DNA of 61,092 bases from Nonomuraea terrae (GTDB lineage Bacteria; Actinomycetota; Actinomycetes; Streptosporangiales; Streptosporangiaceae). Below, one piece after another: positions 1 through 7,980 of the stretch (its first letter is position 1; each line of letters opens with the position of its first letter). The position numbers and the translations under genes were made by a program. Below the pieces are notes generated by a model. The model saw nothing but the letters and a program-made list of their open reading frames with translations, was not told the origin of the DNA and did no database searches. The stretch covers positions 1 to 61,092 of the forward strand of contig NZ_SMKQ01000027.1 of the NCBI RefSeq assembly GCF_004348995.1. Direction: 5' to 3'.

Positions 1-888
1 GGGGTCAGGAGCGCCGTCCCGCTCCGAGGCGGGACGGGGATGAACGCCGTCCGTCTCGGGGGTGGAGCGGGCGCGTGGGTCGGCGTCCGTCTCGGTGGTG
101 GGGTCGGTGGGGTCCTCGTCGATCGGGGGGTCGAGGCGCTCTTCCAGGTCGTCGCCCAGCTCGGCGAGGCGGGCCAGGGCGGTGCGTTCGAGCGCGCGGC
201 GGCGGCCCAGGTAGCGGCGGGTGATCAGGGTGCGGTCCGGGTGGCCGGCGAGCCAGCCCTCGCCGGCCCTGACCAGCTTGTCCACCTCGTCGGGCGCGAT
301 CCAGTAGTGCTTGGCGTCGTCGAGCACCGGCAGCAGCACGTACAGGTGGTTGAGGGCGTCGGCCACGCGGACGGTGCCCCGCAGGGTGAGCCCGACATAA
401 CGGGACTCACCCCACTCGGGGAAGCCCTCGTCGAGCGGCACCGGCCGCGCGTCCACCGCCCACCCGAGCGGCTCGAACAGCCGCTGTGCGAGCTCCGGCC
501 CGCCCCTGCAGGGCAGCGCGGGCAGCCGCAGCTCCAGTGGCAGCGGCGTGCCGGGCAGCTCGGGCCGGGCCTTGCAACGGCCCGCCCGCGCGGTGCGGAA
601 CACGTCGGCCAAGGCCACCGCCAGCAGCGAGGACGCCGCGTACGGGCGGTCGTTGACGTACTGCGACAGGCTGAAGTCGGGCGAGCCCTTGCCCCGCGAC
701 CTGACCAGCGCGACGGGGTCGACGTCCAGCAGCAGCGCCGCCGTGCAACGCTCGGCGCCGGCCTCCGGATAGAAGACGGTCGCCGTGCCGAACGACTGGC
801 CGAACTCCTGCACGCGCTCGGGGTGCTTGTGCAGGAGGAAGCCCAGATCCGTCGCGGGCGTCGCCGTCGTGGAGATCATCAGCAGCAC
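1..888 (-). CDS. hen1: Hen1, 3'-terminal RNA ribose 2'-O-methyltransferase (5' part only)
   Basis: Hen1 methylates the 2'-OH of the 3'-terminal ribose of broken RNA; in bacteria it works with the end-healing and ligating enzyme Pnkp. The 296 codons present match the Hen1 N-terminal, ligase-associated domain: a start close to LLMISTTATPATDLGFLLHK, then FPEWGESRYV, LNHLYVLLPVLDDAKHYW and GWLAGHP. From about residue 255 the sequence is an acidic, Pro/Thr-rich linker, and the frame is still open at base 1, so the methyltransferase domain lies outside the window. The start is a GTG at 888, which places LLMIST where the family begins; no strong ribosome site is visible. It follows the LLM oxidoreductase gene by 41 bases on the same strand and may share its transcript. 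A pnkp gene would be expected beyond base 1. Confidence 0.88.
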   Translation of the reverse strand, partial: MLLMISTTATPATDLGFLLHKHPERVQEFGQSFGTATVFYPEAGAERCTAALLLDVDPVALVRSRGKGSPDFSLSQYVNDRPYAASSLLAVALADVFRTARAGRCKARPELPGTPLPLELRLPALPCRGGPELAQRLFEPLGWAVDARPVPLDEGFPEWGESRYVGLTLRGTVRVADALNHLYVLLPVLDDAKHYWIAPDEVDKLVRAGEGWLAGHPDRTLITRRYLGRRRALERTALARLAELGDDLEERLDPPIDEDPTDPTTETDADPRARSTPETDGVHPRPASERDGAPDP

Positions 889-929
889 GGCCCAAGTCTG
901 CCCCAACGGCGCAAAGCGCCGCCAACGGA

Positions 930-1835
930 TTACCCGACGTGCGGCAGCACCTCGGCGGCGATCAGCTCCAGGTGCTCGATGTCGTGCAGGTCGAGGATCT
1001 GCAGGTAGACCAGCTCGGCGCCGAGCTCGGCGTACTTCCCGATCTGCTCCAGCACCTCGGCCGGCGTGCCGCACAGGCCCTGCGCGGGATCGTGACCGAC
1101 GGCGGCCGCGCGCCGCTCGACCTCGGCCCGGTCGGCGCCGACGACGGTGGTCTGCGCGACCGAGTACTTCAGGCCGCGCCCGGTCTCCTCACACGCCCGC
1201 CGCACCCGCGCGAACGCCTCCCCGGTCTCGGCCGGCGTGTGGAACGGCACGTTGTACTCGTCCGCGTACGTCGCGGCCAGGCGGGGCGTGCGCTTCGCCC
1301 CGAACCCGCCGATGATCACCGGCGGCCGGGGGCGCTGGACCGGCTTGGGCAGCGCCGGCGAGTCGGCCAGCCGGTAGTAGCTGCCCTCGAAGGAGTACGA
1401 CTTCTCCGCCGTCCACAGCCCGGTGATGATCTCCAGCTGCTCCTCGAACCTGCCGAACCGCTCGCCCACCGGCGGGAACGGGATGCCGTACGCCGAGTGC
1501 TCGCCGTCGTACCAGCCGGTGCCGAAGCCCAGCTCGACCCGGCCCCCGCTCATCTGGTCCACCTGCGCCACGCTGATGGCCAGCGGCCCGGGCAGCCGGA
1601 ACGTGGCAGGCGAGACCAGCGTGCCCAGCCGGATCCGGGACGTCTCCCTGGCCAGACCGGCGAGCGTGATCCACGCGTCGGTCGGGCCGGGCCCCGGGTC
1701 GCCGGGACCGATCCGCTGGTAGTGGTCGGACCGGAAGAAAGCGTCGAAACCCAGGCGTTCGGTGGCCTGAGCGACGGTGAGCAGGTCGTCATATGTGGCG
1801 CCCTGCTGTGGTTCGGTGAAGATCCGCAGCTTCAT
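930..1835 (-). CDS. LLM-class F420-dependent oxidoreductase
   Basis: The 301-residue protein belongs to the luciferase-like monooxygenase superfamily, TIM-barrel oxidoreductases that in actinobacteria usually use coenzyme F420. Visible hallmarks are the N-terminal barrel strand MKLRIFTEPQ, FFRSDHYQRIG, the segment SGGRVELGFGTGWYDGEH typical of the F420 subgroup, and PPVIIGGFGAKRTPRLAA. The ATG at 1835 gives the usual family N-terminus; the upstream in-frame extension is not LLM-like. No signal peptide or membrane segment is seen, so it is cytoplasmic. The substrate cannot be read from the sequence. It is divergent from the GH18-like gene across 119 bases and lies just upstream of hen1 on the same strand. 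Confidence 0.88.
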   Translation of the reverse strand: MKLRIFTEPQQGATYDDLLTVAQATERLGFDAFFRSDHYQRIGPGDPGPGPTDAWITLAGLARETSRIRLGTLVSPATFRLPGPLAISVAQVDQMSGGRVELGFGTGWYDGEHSAYGIPFPPVGERFGRFEEQLEIITGLWTAEKSYSFEGSYYRLADSPALPKPVQRPRPPVIIGGFGAKRTPRLAATYADEYNVPFHTPAETGEAFARVRRACEETGRGLKYSVAQTTVVGADRAEVERRAAAVGHDPAQGLCGTPAEVLEQIGKYAELGAELVYLQILDLHDIEHLELIAAEVLPHVG

Positions 1836-1954
1836 GACCACATTATCCGCACACATCGGACGCGAATCGGAAAAGCCCCACGCCGAGTCGCCCGGCTTGC
1901 TAGCGTTCATCCGCCGGTGTCGTACCGTAGCCGACCGACTACGTGGGGTGGTCC

Positions 1955-2953
1955 ATGTCTCGGCACAACAGGGAGCCCGGCCTGCTCCCGCGTCCGCTCG
2001 CCGTCCTCGCCGCACTCGCGCTCGCCGCCGCCACCGCCGTGGCGGTCCGCCTGCTCCCCGCCGACGCCGCCCGCCCGCCCGTGGCGGCGCGTCCGGCCGT
2101 CTCCCCGACGATCACCGTCGCCCCGCCGCCGCAGAAGCCACCGCCGGCCTTCGTGGAGTTCGTGGACACCGCCCGCGACCCCGGCTTGGACCTGCCCGGG
2201 GAGGCCCGCCGCAGCGGCGTGCGCCACTACGCGCTCGGCCACCTCGTCGCGGGCGGCGACGGCTGCGCGCCGCGGTGGACCGGCCGCCTCGCCCTCGGGA
2301 GGAACCCCGTCGCCAACCGGATCGGGCGGCTGCGTGCGCTCGGCGGCGACGCCGTGCCGATCTTCGGCGGCCCCGGCGGGAAGGAGCTGGCCGTGGCCTG
2401 CCCGCGTCCGGCCGCGCTGGCCGCCGCCTACCGGCGGGTGGTGGGGGCGTTCGGCGCCGAGGCCGTCGAGTTCGAGGTCCGCGACGGCGCCGACCGGGCC
2501 GCCGTGTTGCGCCGGGCCCGCGCCCTCCGGGCGGTGCAGCACGAACGCCCGCTGCGGGTGGTCCTCACGCTGCCGCTGACCCCCGAAGGGCTGGAACCGT
2601 CCGACGTCACGATGCTGCGGCTCACCCGCCGCGAGGGCGCCGAGGTCGCCACCGTCAACCTGCTGGCCACCGTCGAGCCGCGGGCCGCCGGCGACGGCCG
2701 GCTGCGCAGGATGGCCGCGGCCGTGCGCGCGGCCCGCGACCAGATCGCGCGGGCCCACGGCCTGGCCACGCCGGAGGAGGCGTGGCCGCGCATCGCGCTC
2801 ACGCCGGTGCTGGCCGGCGCGGGCGACCTGAGCCGGGCGGACGCCCGTACGCTGGCGGCCTACGCCGACCGTCACGGCCTGGCCTGGTTGTCACTCCGCG
2901 GCGTCAACCCCATACCCGACGTTTTGCGCATTCTTTGGAGCACTTCTCCCTGA
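1955..2953 (+). CDS. Secreted or membrane-anchored GH18-like protein lacking the catalytic motif
   Basis: 332 residues with a hydrophobic N-terminal segment (about residues 10-38, signal peptide or anchor), a Pro/Ala-rich linker, and a domain collinear with actinobacterial GH18 chitinases: FVEFVDTARDPGLDL, GVRHYALGHLVAGG, IGRLRALGGD, IFGGPGGKEL, LTLPLTPEGL and a final GLAWLSLRG. Where active GH18 enzymes carry DFDIEG, this protein has EFEVRD (residues 172-177), so the proton-donor Glu is replaced by Arg176. The later MAMDY-type motif is replaced by LATVE, and the usual Trp near the end by Arg. It should therefore not hydrolyse chitin by the substrate-assisted mechanism; sugar binding without cleavage is an inference. 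The ATG at 1955 follows GGGTGG; an in-frame GTG at 1943 is an alternative start. Confidence 0.72.
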   Translation: MSRHNREPGLLPRPLAVLAALALAAATAVAVRLLPADAARPPVAARPAVSPTITVAPPPQKPPPAFVEFVDTARDPGLDLPGEARRSGVRHYALGHLVAGGDGCAPRWTGRLALGRNPVANRIGRLRALGGDAVPIFGGPGGKELAVACPRPAALAAAYRRVVGAFGAEAVEFEVRDGADRAAVLRRARALRAVQHERPLRVVLTLPLTPEGLEPSDVTMLRLTRREGAEVATVNLLATVEPRAAGDGRLRRMAAAVRAARDQIARAHGLATPEEAWPRIALTPVLAGAGDLSRADARTLAAYADRHGLAWLSLRGVNPIPDVLRILWSTSP

Positions 2954-3004
2954 AGATAGGATTCCGGGCAGGCGGCAAGGTTCTGGTCTGCGGGGGAGGG
3001 CGTG

Positions 3005-4123
3005 ATGGCGGCACGTCCGGAGACGGCACGCAAGCTCCTTCTGTACTGGATGGACGGCATGGTGGCGATGTTCGCCGTGATGTTCCTCGTGCTCACCGTC
3101 ATCCACTGGGAGCACGGCGCGATCTCCCTGCCGCAATTCGTCGCCGCCGTCGCCTGTCAGCTCGGCCTGTACGGGCTCTTCCCCTTCCTGATGCGGGAGA
3201 CCTACGACCGCCCTCGAAGCCCGTCGCCGAAACTGCTCGTCGCCGGGGCGTGCGCGGCGGGCGCGCTGGTGCTGCTGCCGCATGAGCAGTTGGCCGCCAC
3301 GCCCAACTGGATGGAGGTGGGCGTGCTGTGGCTGTCGGCCGCCGCGCTCTACCTGTCGCTGCGCGCCACGGTGGTCCTCGGCATCGTGGTGGTGAGCCTG
3401 GCCACCTGGTGGAGCTCGTCCGTCACCGGCCGCCACTGGGCCGGCGTGCTGTTCAGCGAGATCTTGAGCGGGGTCGCGCTGGTGGCCGCCATGCTGGTGT
3501 GGCGCTGGCTCTGGCGGACGATCAAGGACGCCCACGACGGCAAGGAGGCCAAGGCCAGGCTCGCCGTGGCCGAGGAACGGCTGCGCTTCGCCCGCGACCT
3601 GCACGACCTGCTCGGCCACAGCCTCGCGGTGATCAGCCTGAAGAGCGAGCTGGCCGCCAAGCTGTCGACGAAGGACGCCGCGCGCGCCGAGGCGGAGATG
3701 GCCGACGTACGCCGCCTGGCCGCCGACGCGCTGACCGAGGTGCAGCTCGCCGTCGACGGCTACCGGACGCTCGACCTGGAGGAGGAGCTCGCCGGCGTAC
3801 GCGCCGCGCTGGAGGCCGCGGGCGCCCGGTGCGTCGTCGACGTGCGCGCCGACGGCCTGTCGCCCGCCGCCAGGGCGCTGCTGGCCTGGGCGGTGCGCGA
3901 GGGCGCCACGAACGTGCTCAAGCACAGCACCGCCACGCGCTGCGCGATCACCATCGACCGAGGGGTGCTGGAGATGCGCAACGACGGCGTCCGCGACGGA
4001 GCCGCCGACCCCGGCAGCGGCCTGCGCGGCCTGTCGGAGCGGCTGGTAACGGCCGGCGGCTCGTTCTCGGCCGAGCCGACGCCGACGGGTGAGTTCCTGC
4101 TGCGCGCGGCGGTGCCCGCGTGA
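3005..4123 (+). CDS. DesK/NarL-type sensor histidine kinase, canonical member of a pair
   Basis: The protein has about four to five membrane segments in residues 15-170, a short coiled helix (AKARLAVAEERLRF), a HisKA_3 dimerization box FARDLHDLLGHSLAVIS with the phospho-accepting His at residue 200, and a GHKL ATPase domain showing the N-box EGATNVLKHS and an NDG element. It should autophosphorylate and pass the phosphate to the NarL-type regulator two genes downstream. The ATG at 3005 follows a GGGGGAGGG run; a GTG at 3002 is immediately before it. The stop overlaps the GTG start of the next kinase (GTGA), so the three genes at 3005-5807 form one coupled operon. The signal sensed is not evident. 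Confidence 0.88.
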   Translation: MAARPETARKLLLYWMDGMVAMFAVMFLVLTVIHWEHGAISLPQFVAAVACQLGLYGLFPFLMRETYDRPRSPSPKLLVAGACAAGALVLLPHEQLAATPNWMEVGVLWLSAAALYLSLRATVVLGIVVVSLATWWSSSVTGRHWAGVLFSEILSGVALVAAMLVWRWLWRTIKDAHDGKEAKARLAVAEERLRFARDLHDLLGHSLAVISLKSELAAKLSTKDAARAEAEMADVRRLAADALTEVQLAVDGYRTLDLEEELAGVRAALEAAGARCVVDVRADGLSPAARALLAWAVREGATNVLKHSTATRCAITIDRGVLEMRNDGVRDGAADPGSGLRGLSERLVTAGGSFSAEPTPTGEFLLRAAVPA

Positions 4124-5211
4124 TCCGGCGCGCGACGAAGCTCGACAAGATCCGCTGGCTGATCGTCTACACCACGGACTTCGTGGTCCTGATCTCCTTC
4201 GTCGGCTATTACGACCTGTACGTCCGCATGGGGATGGGGATGCCGTGGCAGGTGGTCGCCGTCGCGGCCGTGCTCCTGCTCGCCCTCCAGGTGCTCGCGA
4301 TGCGGTCGTTCCGGGTGGCTCTGCGGGAGGGCTCGCGGCCCACCGCCGTCCTCGTGGTGAGCGGTCTCATCGTCGCGCTGTTGTCGATTTTCCCGATCAT
4401 GTGGGCCCACCCGCCGTGGTTGTCCGCCCTGGCGCCGTTCGTCCGCAGGCGCACCGTCATCGTGCTGTCGATCGCGTCGATCGCGGTGCTCAACCTGTAC
4501 GTGACGCTGGCGCAGGGTTTCGAGCCGCCGTTCTTCGTGATGCAGAGCGTGCTGACCGCGATCAGCGTCGGTGGTGTGCTGGCCAACCTCTGGCTCTGGC
4601 GGGTGGCCAAGGAGGCCCACGAGGGGCAGGACGCCCTGGCCCAGCTTGCGGTCTCGGAGGAGCGGCTGCGCTTCTCCCGCGACCTGAACGACCTGCTCGG
4701 CCAGAGCCTGATCGACGCCGCGGCCCGTACGGCGAGCGCCGAGCGGGCCCTGCGCGCCGACCAGGAGGCCGCCGCGGCCCAGATGTTCGAGGTGCGCGAC
4801 CTGGCCAGGAAGTCGCTGCGCGAGGTGCGCGCGACCGTGCAGAACTACCGGGCCCTCGACCTGGACGAGGTCCTCGCCAGCGTGCGGGCGGTGCTGGAGG
4901 CGGCCGACGTGCGCTGCACCGTGCGCGCCGAGACCGGCTCGCTGGCGCCGGAGACCCGTACGCTCCTGGCCACCGTCGTCCGCGAGGGCGCCACCAACGT
5001 GCTCAAGCACAGCAAGGCCGAACGCTGCACGATCACAATCAAGGATGGAGTGCTGGAGATGTCCAACGACGGCGTGAGCGGGCCCGTGGGCGAGCACGCG
5101 CAGATCGGCCTGGCCGGCCTGGCCGAGCGGGTACGCACCGCCGGTGGCACTCTGGAGGCGCGGCCGGTTCCCGAGGACCGCTACATGCTGCGGGCGGCGG
5201 TGCCGGCATGA
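4120..5211 (+). CDS. DesK-type sensor kinase paralogue with Asn at the phospho-acceptor site (probable pseudokinase)
   Basis: Architecture matches the preceding kinase: membrane segments in about residues 15-165, then a HisKA_3-like box and a GHKL domain. The box reads FSRDLNDLLGQSLIDAA, so the phospho-accepting His is Asn190 and a second His four positions on is Gln. The ATPase half looks intact: EGATNVLKHSKAERCTI supplies the N-box and MSNDGVSG the G1 region. The protein could bind ATP and phosphorylate a partner, but cannot be phosphorylated at the usual position. It is read from a GTG overlapping the stop of the first kinase and ends in an ATGA overlap with the response regulator, so co-expression is forced. 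Heterodimerization with the canonical kinase is inferred from this arrangement. Confidence 0.85.
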   Translation: MIRRATKLDKIRWLIVYTTDFVVLISFVGYYDLYVRMGMGMPWQVVAVAAVLLLALQVLAMRSFRVALREGSRPTAVLVVSGLIVALLSIFPIMWAHPPWLSALAPFVRRRTVIVLSIASIAVLNLYVTLAQGFEPPFFVMQSVLTAISVGGVLANLWLWRVAKEAHEGQDALAQLAVSEERLRFSRDLNDLLGQSLIDAAARTASAERALRADQEAAAAQMFEVRDLARKSLREVRATVQNYRALDLDEVLASVRAVLEAADVRCTVRAETGSLAPETRTLLATVVREGATNVLKHSKAERCTITIKDGVLEMSNDGVSGPVGEHAQIGLAGLAERVRTAGGTLEARPVPEDRYMLRAAVPA

Positions 5212-5807
5212 GCACCCGCGTGCTGCTGGCCGACGACGAGCACCTCATCCGCGGCGCCATCGCCGCGCTGCTCGACCTGGAGGACGGCATCGAGGTCGTG
5301 GCCCAGGTGGGCCGGGGCGACGAGGTCGTGGCCGCCGTCGCCGAGCACCGCCCCGACGTGGCCGTGCTCGACATCGAGATGCCCGGCATGGACGGCCTGA
5401 GCGCCGCCGAGCAGATCAGCGCCCAGTGCAAGATCGTGATTCTGACGAGCCTCGGCCGCCCCGGCTACCTGCGCCGGGCCATGGCGGCGGGCGTCAGCGG
5501 CTTCCTCGGCAAGGACGCCTCGGCGGAGGAGTTGGCGATGGCCATCCGCAAGGTCCAGGGAGGCGGCCGCTACCTGGACGCGGAGCTGGCCGCGGCGGCC
5601 ATGGCGGCGGGCGACAGCCCGCTGACCGAGCGCGAGCGCGACGCGCTGCGCCTGGCCGGCGACGGCGCGACGATCGCGCGCATCGCCGGCGAGCTGCACC
5701 TGACCGAGGGCACCGTGCGCAACTACCTGTCGAGTGCGATGACCAAGCTGGGCGCCCAGAACCGCCTGGAGGCCATCCGCACGGCCCAGCGCATGGGCTG
5801 GATCTGA
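5208..5807 (+). CDS. NarL/FixJ-family response regulator
   Basis: 199 residues with a receiver domain and a LuxR-type helix-turn-helix. The acidic pocket is DDE at residues 9-11, the phospho-accepting Asp is residue 55 in VLDIEMPGMDG, and the conserved Lys occurs in FLGKDA. The output domain covers about residues 136-190 (LTERERDALRLAGDG, EGTVRNYLSSAMTKL). The ATG overlaps the kinase stop (ATGA). The frame is open further upstream, but that is an accident of GC-rich sequence; the receiver starts exactly here. It is the expected target of the two DesK-type sensors. A perfect hairpin terminator follows within 30 bases, so the operon ends here. Confidence 0.93.
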   Translation: MSTRVLLADDEHLIRGAIAALLDLEDGIEVVAQVGRGDEVVAAVAEHRPDVAVLDIEMPGMDGLSAAEQISAQCKIVILTSLGRPGYLRRAMAAGVSGFLGKDASAEELAMAIRKVQGGGRYLDAELAAAAMAAGDSPLTERERDALRLAGDGATIARIAGELHLTEGTVRNYLSSAMTKLGAQNRLEAIRTAQRMGWI

Positions 5808-5833
5808 CGCTGATGTGACGCTGCTGTGATGAC

Positions 5834-5862
5834 GCCGGCCCGCCGCAGATGGGCGGGCCGGC
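5834..5862 (+). terminator. Intrinsic terminator hairpin after the two-component operon
   Basis: Perfect 11-bp inverted repeat GCCGGCCCGCC / GGCGGGCCGGC with a 7-base loop, beginning 27 bases after the response-regulator stop. There is no long U tract, as is usual in high-GC actinobacteria. Confidence 0.75.
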
Positions 5863-6158
5863 CTCGTCGAACCGGTCGGCCGCTCACCGCTGAGAGCGTT
5901 TGCAGGGCCACGTCTCGAAAGCGTCACAGCCCTTGACTCCACGGTCACACGGAATTTACGTTCGCGGTACTTATCCGGTTCAGCAGGCCCTTTCGGGCCA
6001 TGAGTCCATGTGAAGACTGATCGCTCACCGGTCTCCGGGCGGGGGCGTTGTGCGCGCCGCTTTTGGGAGCGCTCCCAACCACCGTCGGAAGCCGGCCCAT
6101 CGGGGTGTCTCGGCAGACTGCGAACCTTCGCGCCGCGCGCGGAGGAAGGAGAGTAGCG
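5863..6158. other. Gene-free leader between the two-component and oligosaccharide-transport operons
   Basis: I see no credible small gene here. Local base composition becomes AT-richer near 5930-5975; a TTGACT at 5933-5938 could be a -35 element, but the sequence 16-17 bases on (TTTACG/TTACGT) is a weak -10. The stretch ends with the CebR-type operator at 6064-6077 and a strong ribosome site at 6141-6151. Confidence 0.5.
6064..6077. promoter_or_regulatory. CebR/CelR-type operator, exact 14-bp palindrome
   Basis: TGGGAGCGCTCCCA is identical to the palindrome bound by the LacI-family cellobiose repressors CebR (Streptomyces) and CelR (Thermobifida). It lies 81 bases upstream of the solute-binding-protein ATG and is the only copy I noticed. 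It predicts that the 6159-14061 operon is derepressed by an oligosaccharide such as cellobiose. The repressor gene is not in the window. Confidence 0.82.
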
Positions 6159-7913
6159 ATGCGTATCCGGGCTCGGTTCATGATCCCGCTCGTGGCGGCG
6201 AGCCTGCTCGCCTCCGCCTGCACCAGCGGCGGATCCACGCCGTCGCCGGCGGCCTCGCAGCCTCAGGGCGGCCAGGGCGCGGTGGCCGACCCCGGCCAGT
6301 TGCCGCGCAGCGAGACCCTCTACACCACCGGCACCCAGTGGGGGCCGCCGGCCAACTTCAACCCGATCAGGGAGTGGGACTCGGCCGTCGGCACCAAGGG
6401 CCTGGTGTACGAGACGCTGTTCCACTACGACACCGTCAACGCACAGCTCAAGCCCTGGCTGGCCGCCGGCGGCGCCTGGTCGGACGACACCACGTACGAG
6501 GTCAAGCTCCGCCCCGGCATCACCTGGTCCGACGGGCAGCCGTTCACCGCCGAGGACGTCAAGTTCTCCTACGAGCTCGGCAAGATGGAGACGGTCCCCT
6601 ACCACGACCTGTGGAACTGGCTGGAGGGCATTGAGGCGGTCGACGACCAGACGGTGCGCTTCACCTTCTCCCAGGCCAACTACCAGCAGTGGGACTTCAA
6701 CCTCTACAGCCGCTCGATCGTCCCGCAGCACGTCTGGAAGGACCGCTCCGAGAAGGAGGTCCTGGACGGCGTCAACGAGAACCCGGTCGGCACCGGCGCG
6801 TACAAGATCCTGCGCAAGGACCAGGACCGCGTGGTGCTGCAGCGCCGCGACGACTGGTGGGGCAAGACGGCGCTGAACATGGAGCCCAAGCCCCGCTACA
6901 TCGTCGACATCGCCACCCCGAGCAACGAGGTCGCGATGGGCATGCTGCTGCAGCGGCAGCTCGACCTCAGCAACAACTTCCTGCCCGGCGTGGCCAACCT
7001 GGTGCAGGGCAACTTCGGGCTGACGACGTACTACAACGAGCCGCCGTACATGTTGTCGGCCAACACCGCCTGGCTGGTGCCCAACACCACCAAGAAGCCG
7101 ATGGACGACGCGGCCTTCCGCAAGGCGCTGGCCCACTCGATCAACGTCAAGCAGATCGTCGAGAGCGTGTACGGAAACCTGGTGCGCCCCGCCAGCCCCA
7201 CCGGGCTGCTGCCGCAGTGGGAGAAGTTCGTCGACCAGGACGTGGTCTCCTCGGCGGGCTTCACGTTCGACACCGCCAAGGCCAAGCAGCTGCTGGCCGA
7301 CGCCGGCTACCGCGACCGCGACGGCGACGGACTCGTGGAGAACAAGGACGGCTCCAAGATCGAGCTGACCCTCATCGTGCCGTCGGGCTGGACCGACTGG
7401 ATGGAGTCGGCCCGCTCGATCGCCGCGAGCGCCAAGGAGGCCGGCATCTCCGTCACGGCGGAGTTCCCCGACTTCAACGCGCTGGTCGAGCAGCGTACCG
7501 AGGGGAACTTCGACCTGCTGATCAACAACGAGCGGCAGCTGTCGAACTCGCCTTACACCTACTACGAGTACATGTTCAAGATGCCCGTCCTGGAGCAGCA
7601 GAACACGGTCAACTTCGCCCGCTACGAGAACGAGCGGGCCTGGGACCTCGTCCGCGACCTCGACCGGGTGAAGACCGACGACGTCGCGGGCATGCAGAAG
7701 ATCACCTCCCAGCTCCAGCAGATCCATCTGGACGACCTGCCGGTCATCCCGCTCTGGTACAACGGCCTGTGGGCGCAGCACAGCACCAGCGCGTGGAAGA
7801 ACTGGCCCTCCTCGCAGGGCAACGCCCCCAAGACCGGCGCCGTGATGTGGCGTAACTGGTTCGAGCTCGGCGGCTTCGAGACGCTCACGCAGCTCCAGCC
7901 GGCCGGCTCCTGA
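6159..7913 (+). CDS. Family-5 (oligopeptide/oligosaccharide-type) ABC solute-binding lipoprotein
   Basis: 584 residues with a lipoprotein signal (LLASAC, acylated Cys21), so the protein is tethered outside the membrane. The body is SBP_bac_5-like: LVYETLFHYD, YEVKLRPGITWSDGQPFTAEDV (positions 110-131) and NPVGTGAYKI are typical of the DppA/OppA fold, and the length fits. Members of this family bind peptides, but several bacterial ones bind cello- or manno-oligosaccharides. The CebR operator upstream and the GH2 mannosidase-like gene at the operon end favour an oligosaccharide here. The ATG at 6159 follows GGAGGAAGGAG at 6141-6151. A hairpin separates it from the permeases, consistent with the binding protein being made in excess. 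Confidence 0.9.
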   Translation: MRIRARFMIPLVAASLLASACTSGGSTPSPAASQPQGGQGAVADPGQLPRSETLYTTGTQWGPPANFNPIREWDSAVGTKGLVYETLFHYDTVNAQLKPWLAAGGAWSDDTTYEVKLRPGITWSDGQPFTAEDVKFSYELGKMETVPYHDLWNWLEGIEAVDDQTVRFTFSQANYQQWDFNLYSRSIVPQHVWKDRSEKEVLDGVNENPVGTGAYKILRKDQDRVVLQRRDDWWGKTALNMEPKPRYIVDIATPSNEVAMGMLLQRQLDLSNNFLPGVANLVQGNFGLTTYYNEPPYMLSANTAWLVPNTTKKPMDDAAFRKALAHSINVKQIVESVYGNLVRPASPTGLLPQWEKFVDQDVVSSAGFTFDTAKAKQLLADAGYRDRDGDGLVENKDGSKIELTLIVPSGWTDWMESARSIAASAKEAGISVTAEFPDFNALVEQRTEGNFDLLINNERQLSNSPYTYYEYMFKMPVLEQQNTVNFARYENERAWDLVRDLDRVKTDDVAGMQKITSQLQQIHLDDLPVIPLWYNGLWAQHSTSAWKNWPSSQGNAPKTGAVMWRNWFELGGFETLTQLQPAGS

Positions 7914-7933
7914 CCGGGACGACCCCTCCCTCC

Positions 7934-7961
7934 GCCCCCGCAGAGCCCCGGGGGCGGGGGC
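7934..7961 (+). terminator. Intercistronic hairpin after the binding-protein gene
   Basis: Perfect 8-bp stem GCCCCCGC / GCGGGGGC in the 67-base gap between the binding-protein and first permease genes. The likely effect is partial termination or mRNA stabilization that raises binding-protein output over the membrane genes. Confidence 0.55.
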
Positions 7962-7980
7962 CCTTCACGGAGAGACACAC

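Noticed and set aside
40..1008. Long plus-strand frame at the left edge
   Set aside because: It is antisense to hen1 and the LLM gene, Gly/Arg/Val-rich, and has no family motif; the minus-strand reading is unmistakably Hen1.
4089..5807. A kinase/response-regulator fusion read as one 572-codon frame
   Set aside because: The part before 5208 is an out-of-frame shadow of the second kinase; the receiver domain begins exactly at the ATG overlapping the kinase stop.
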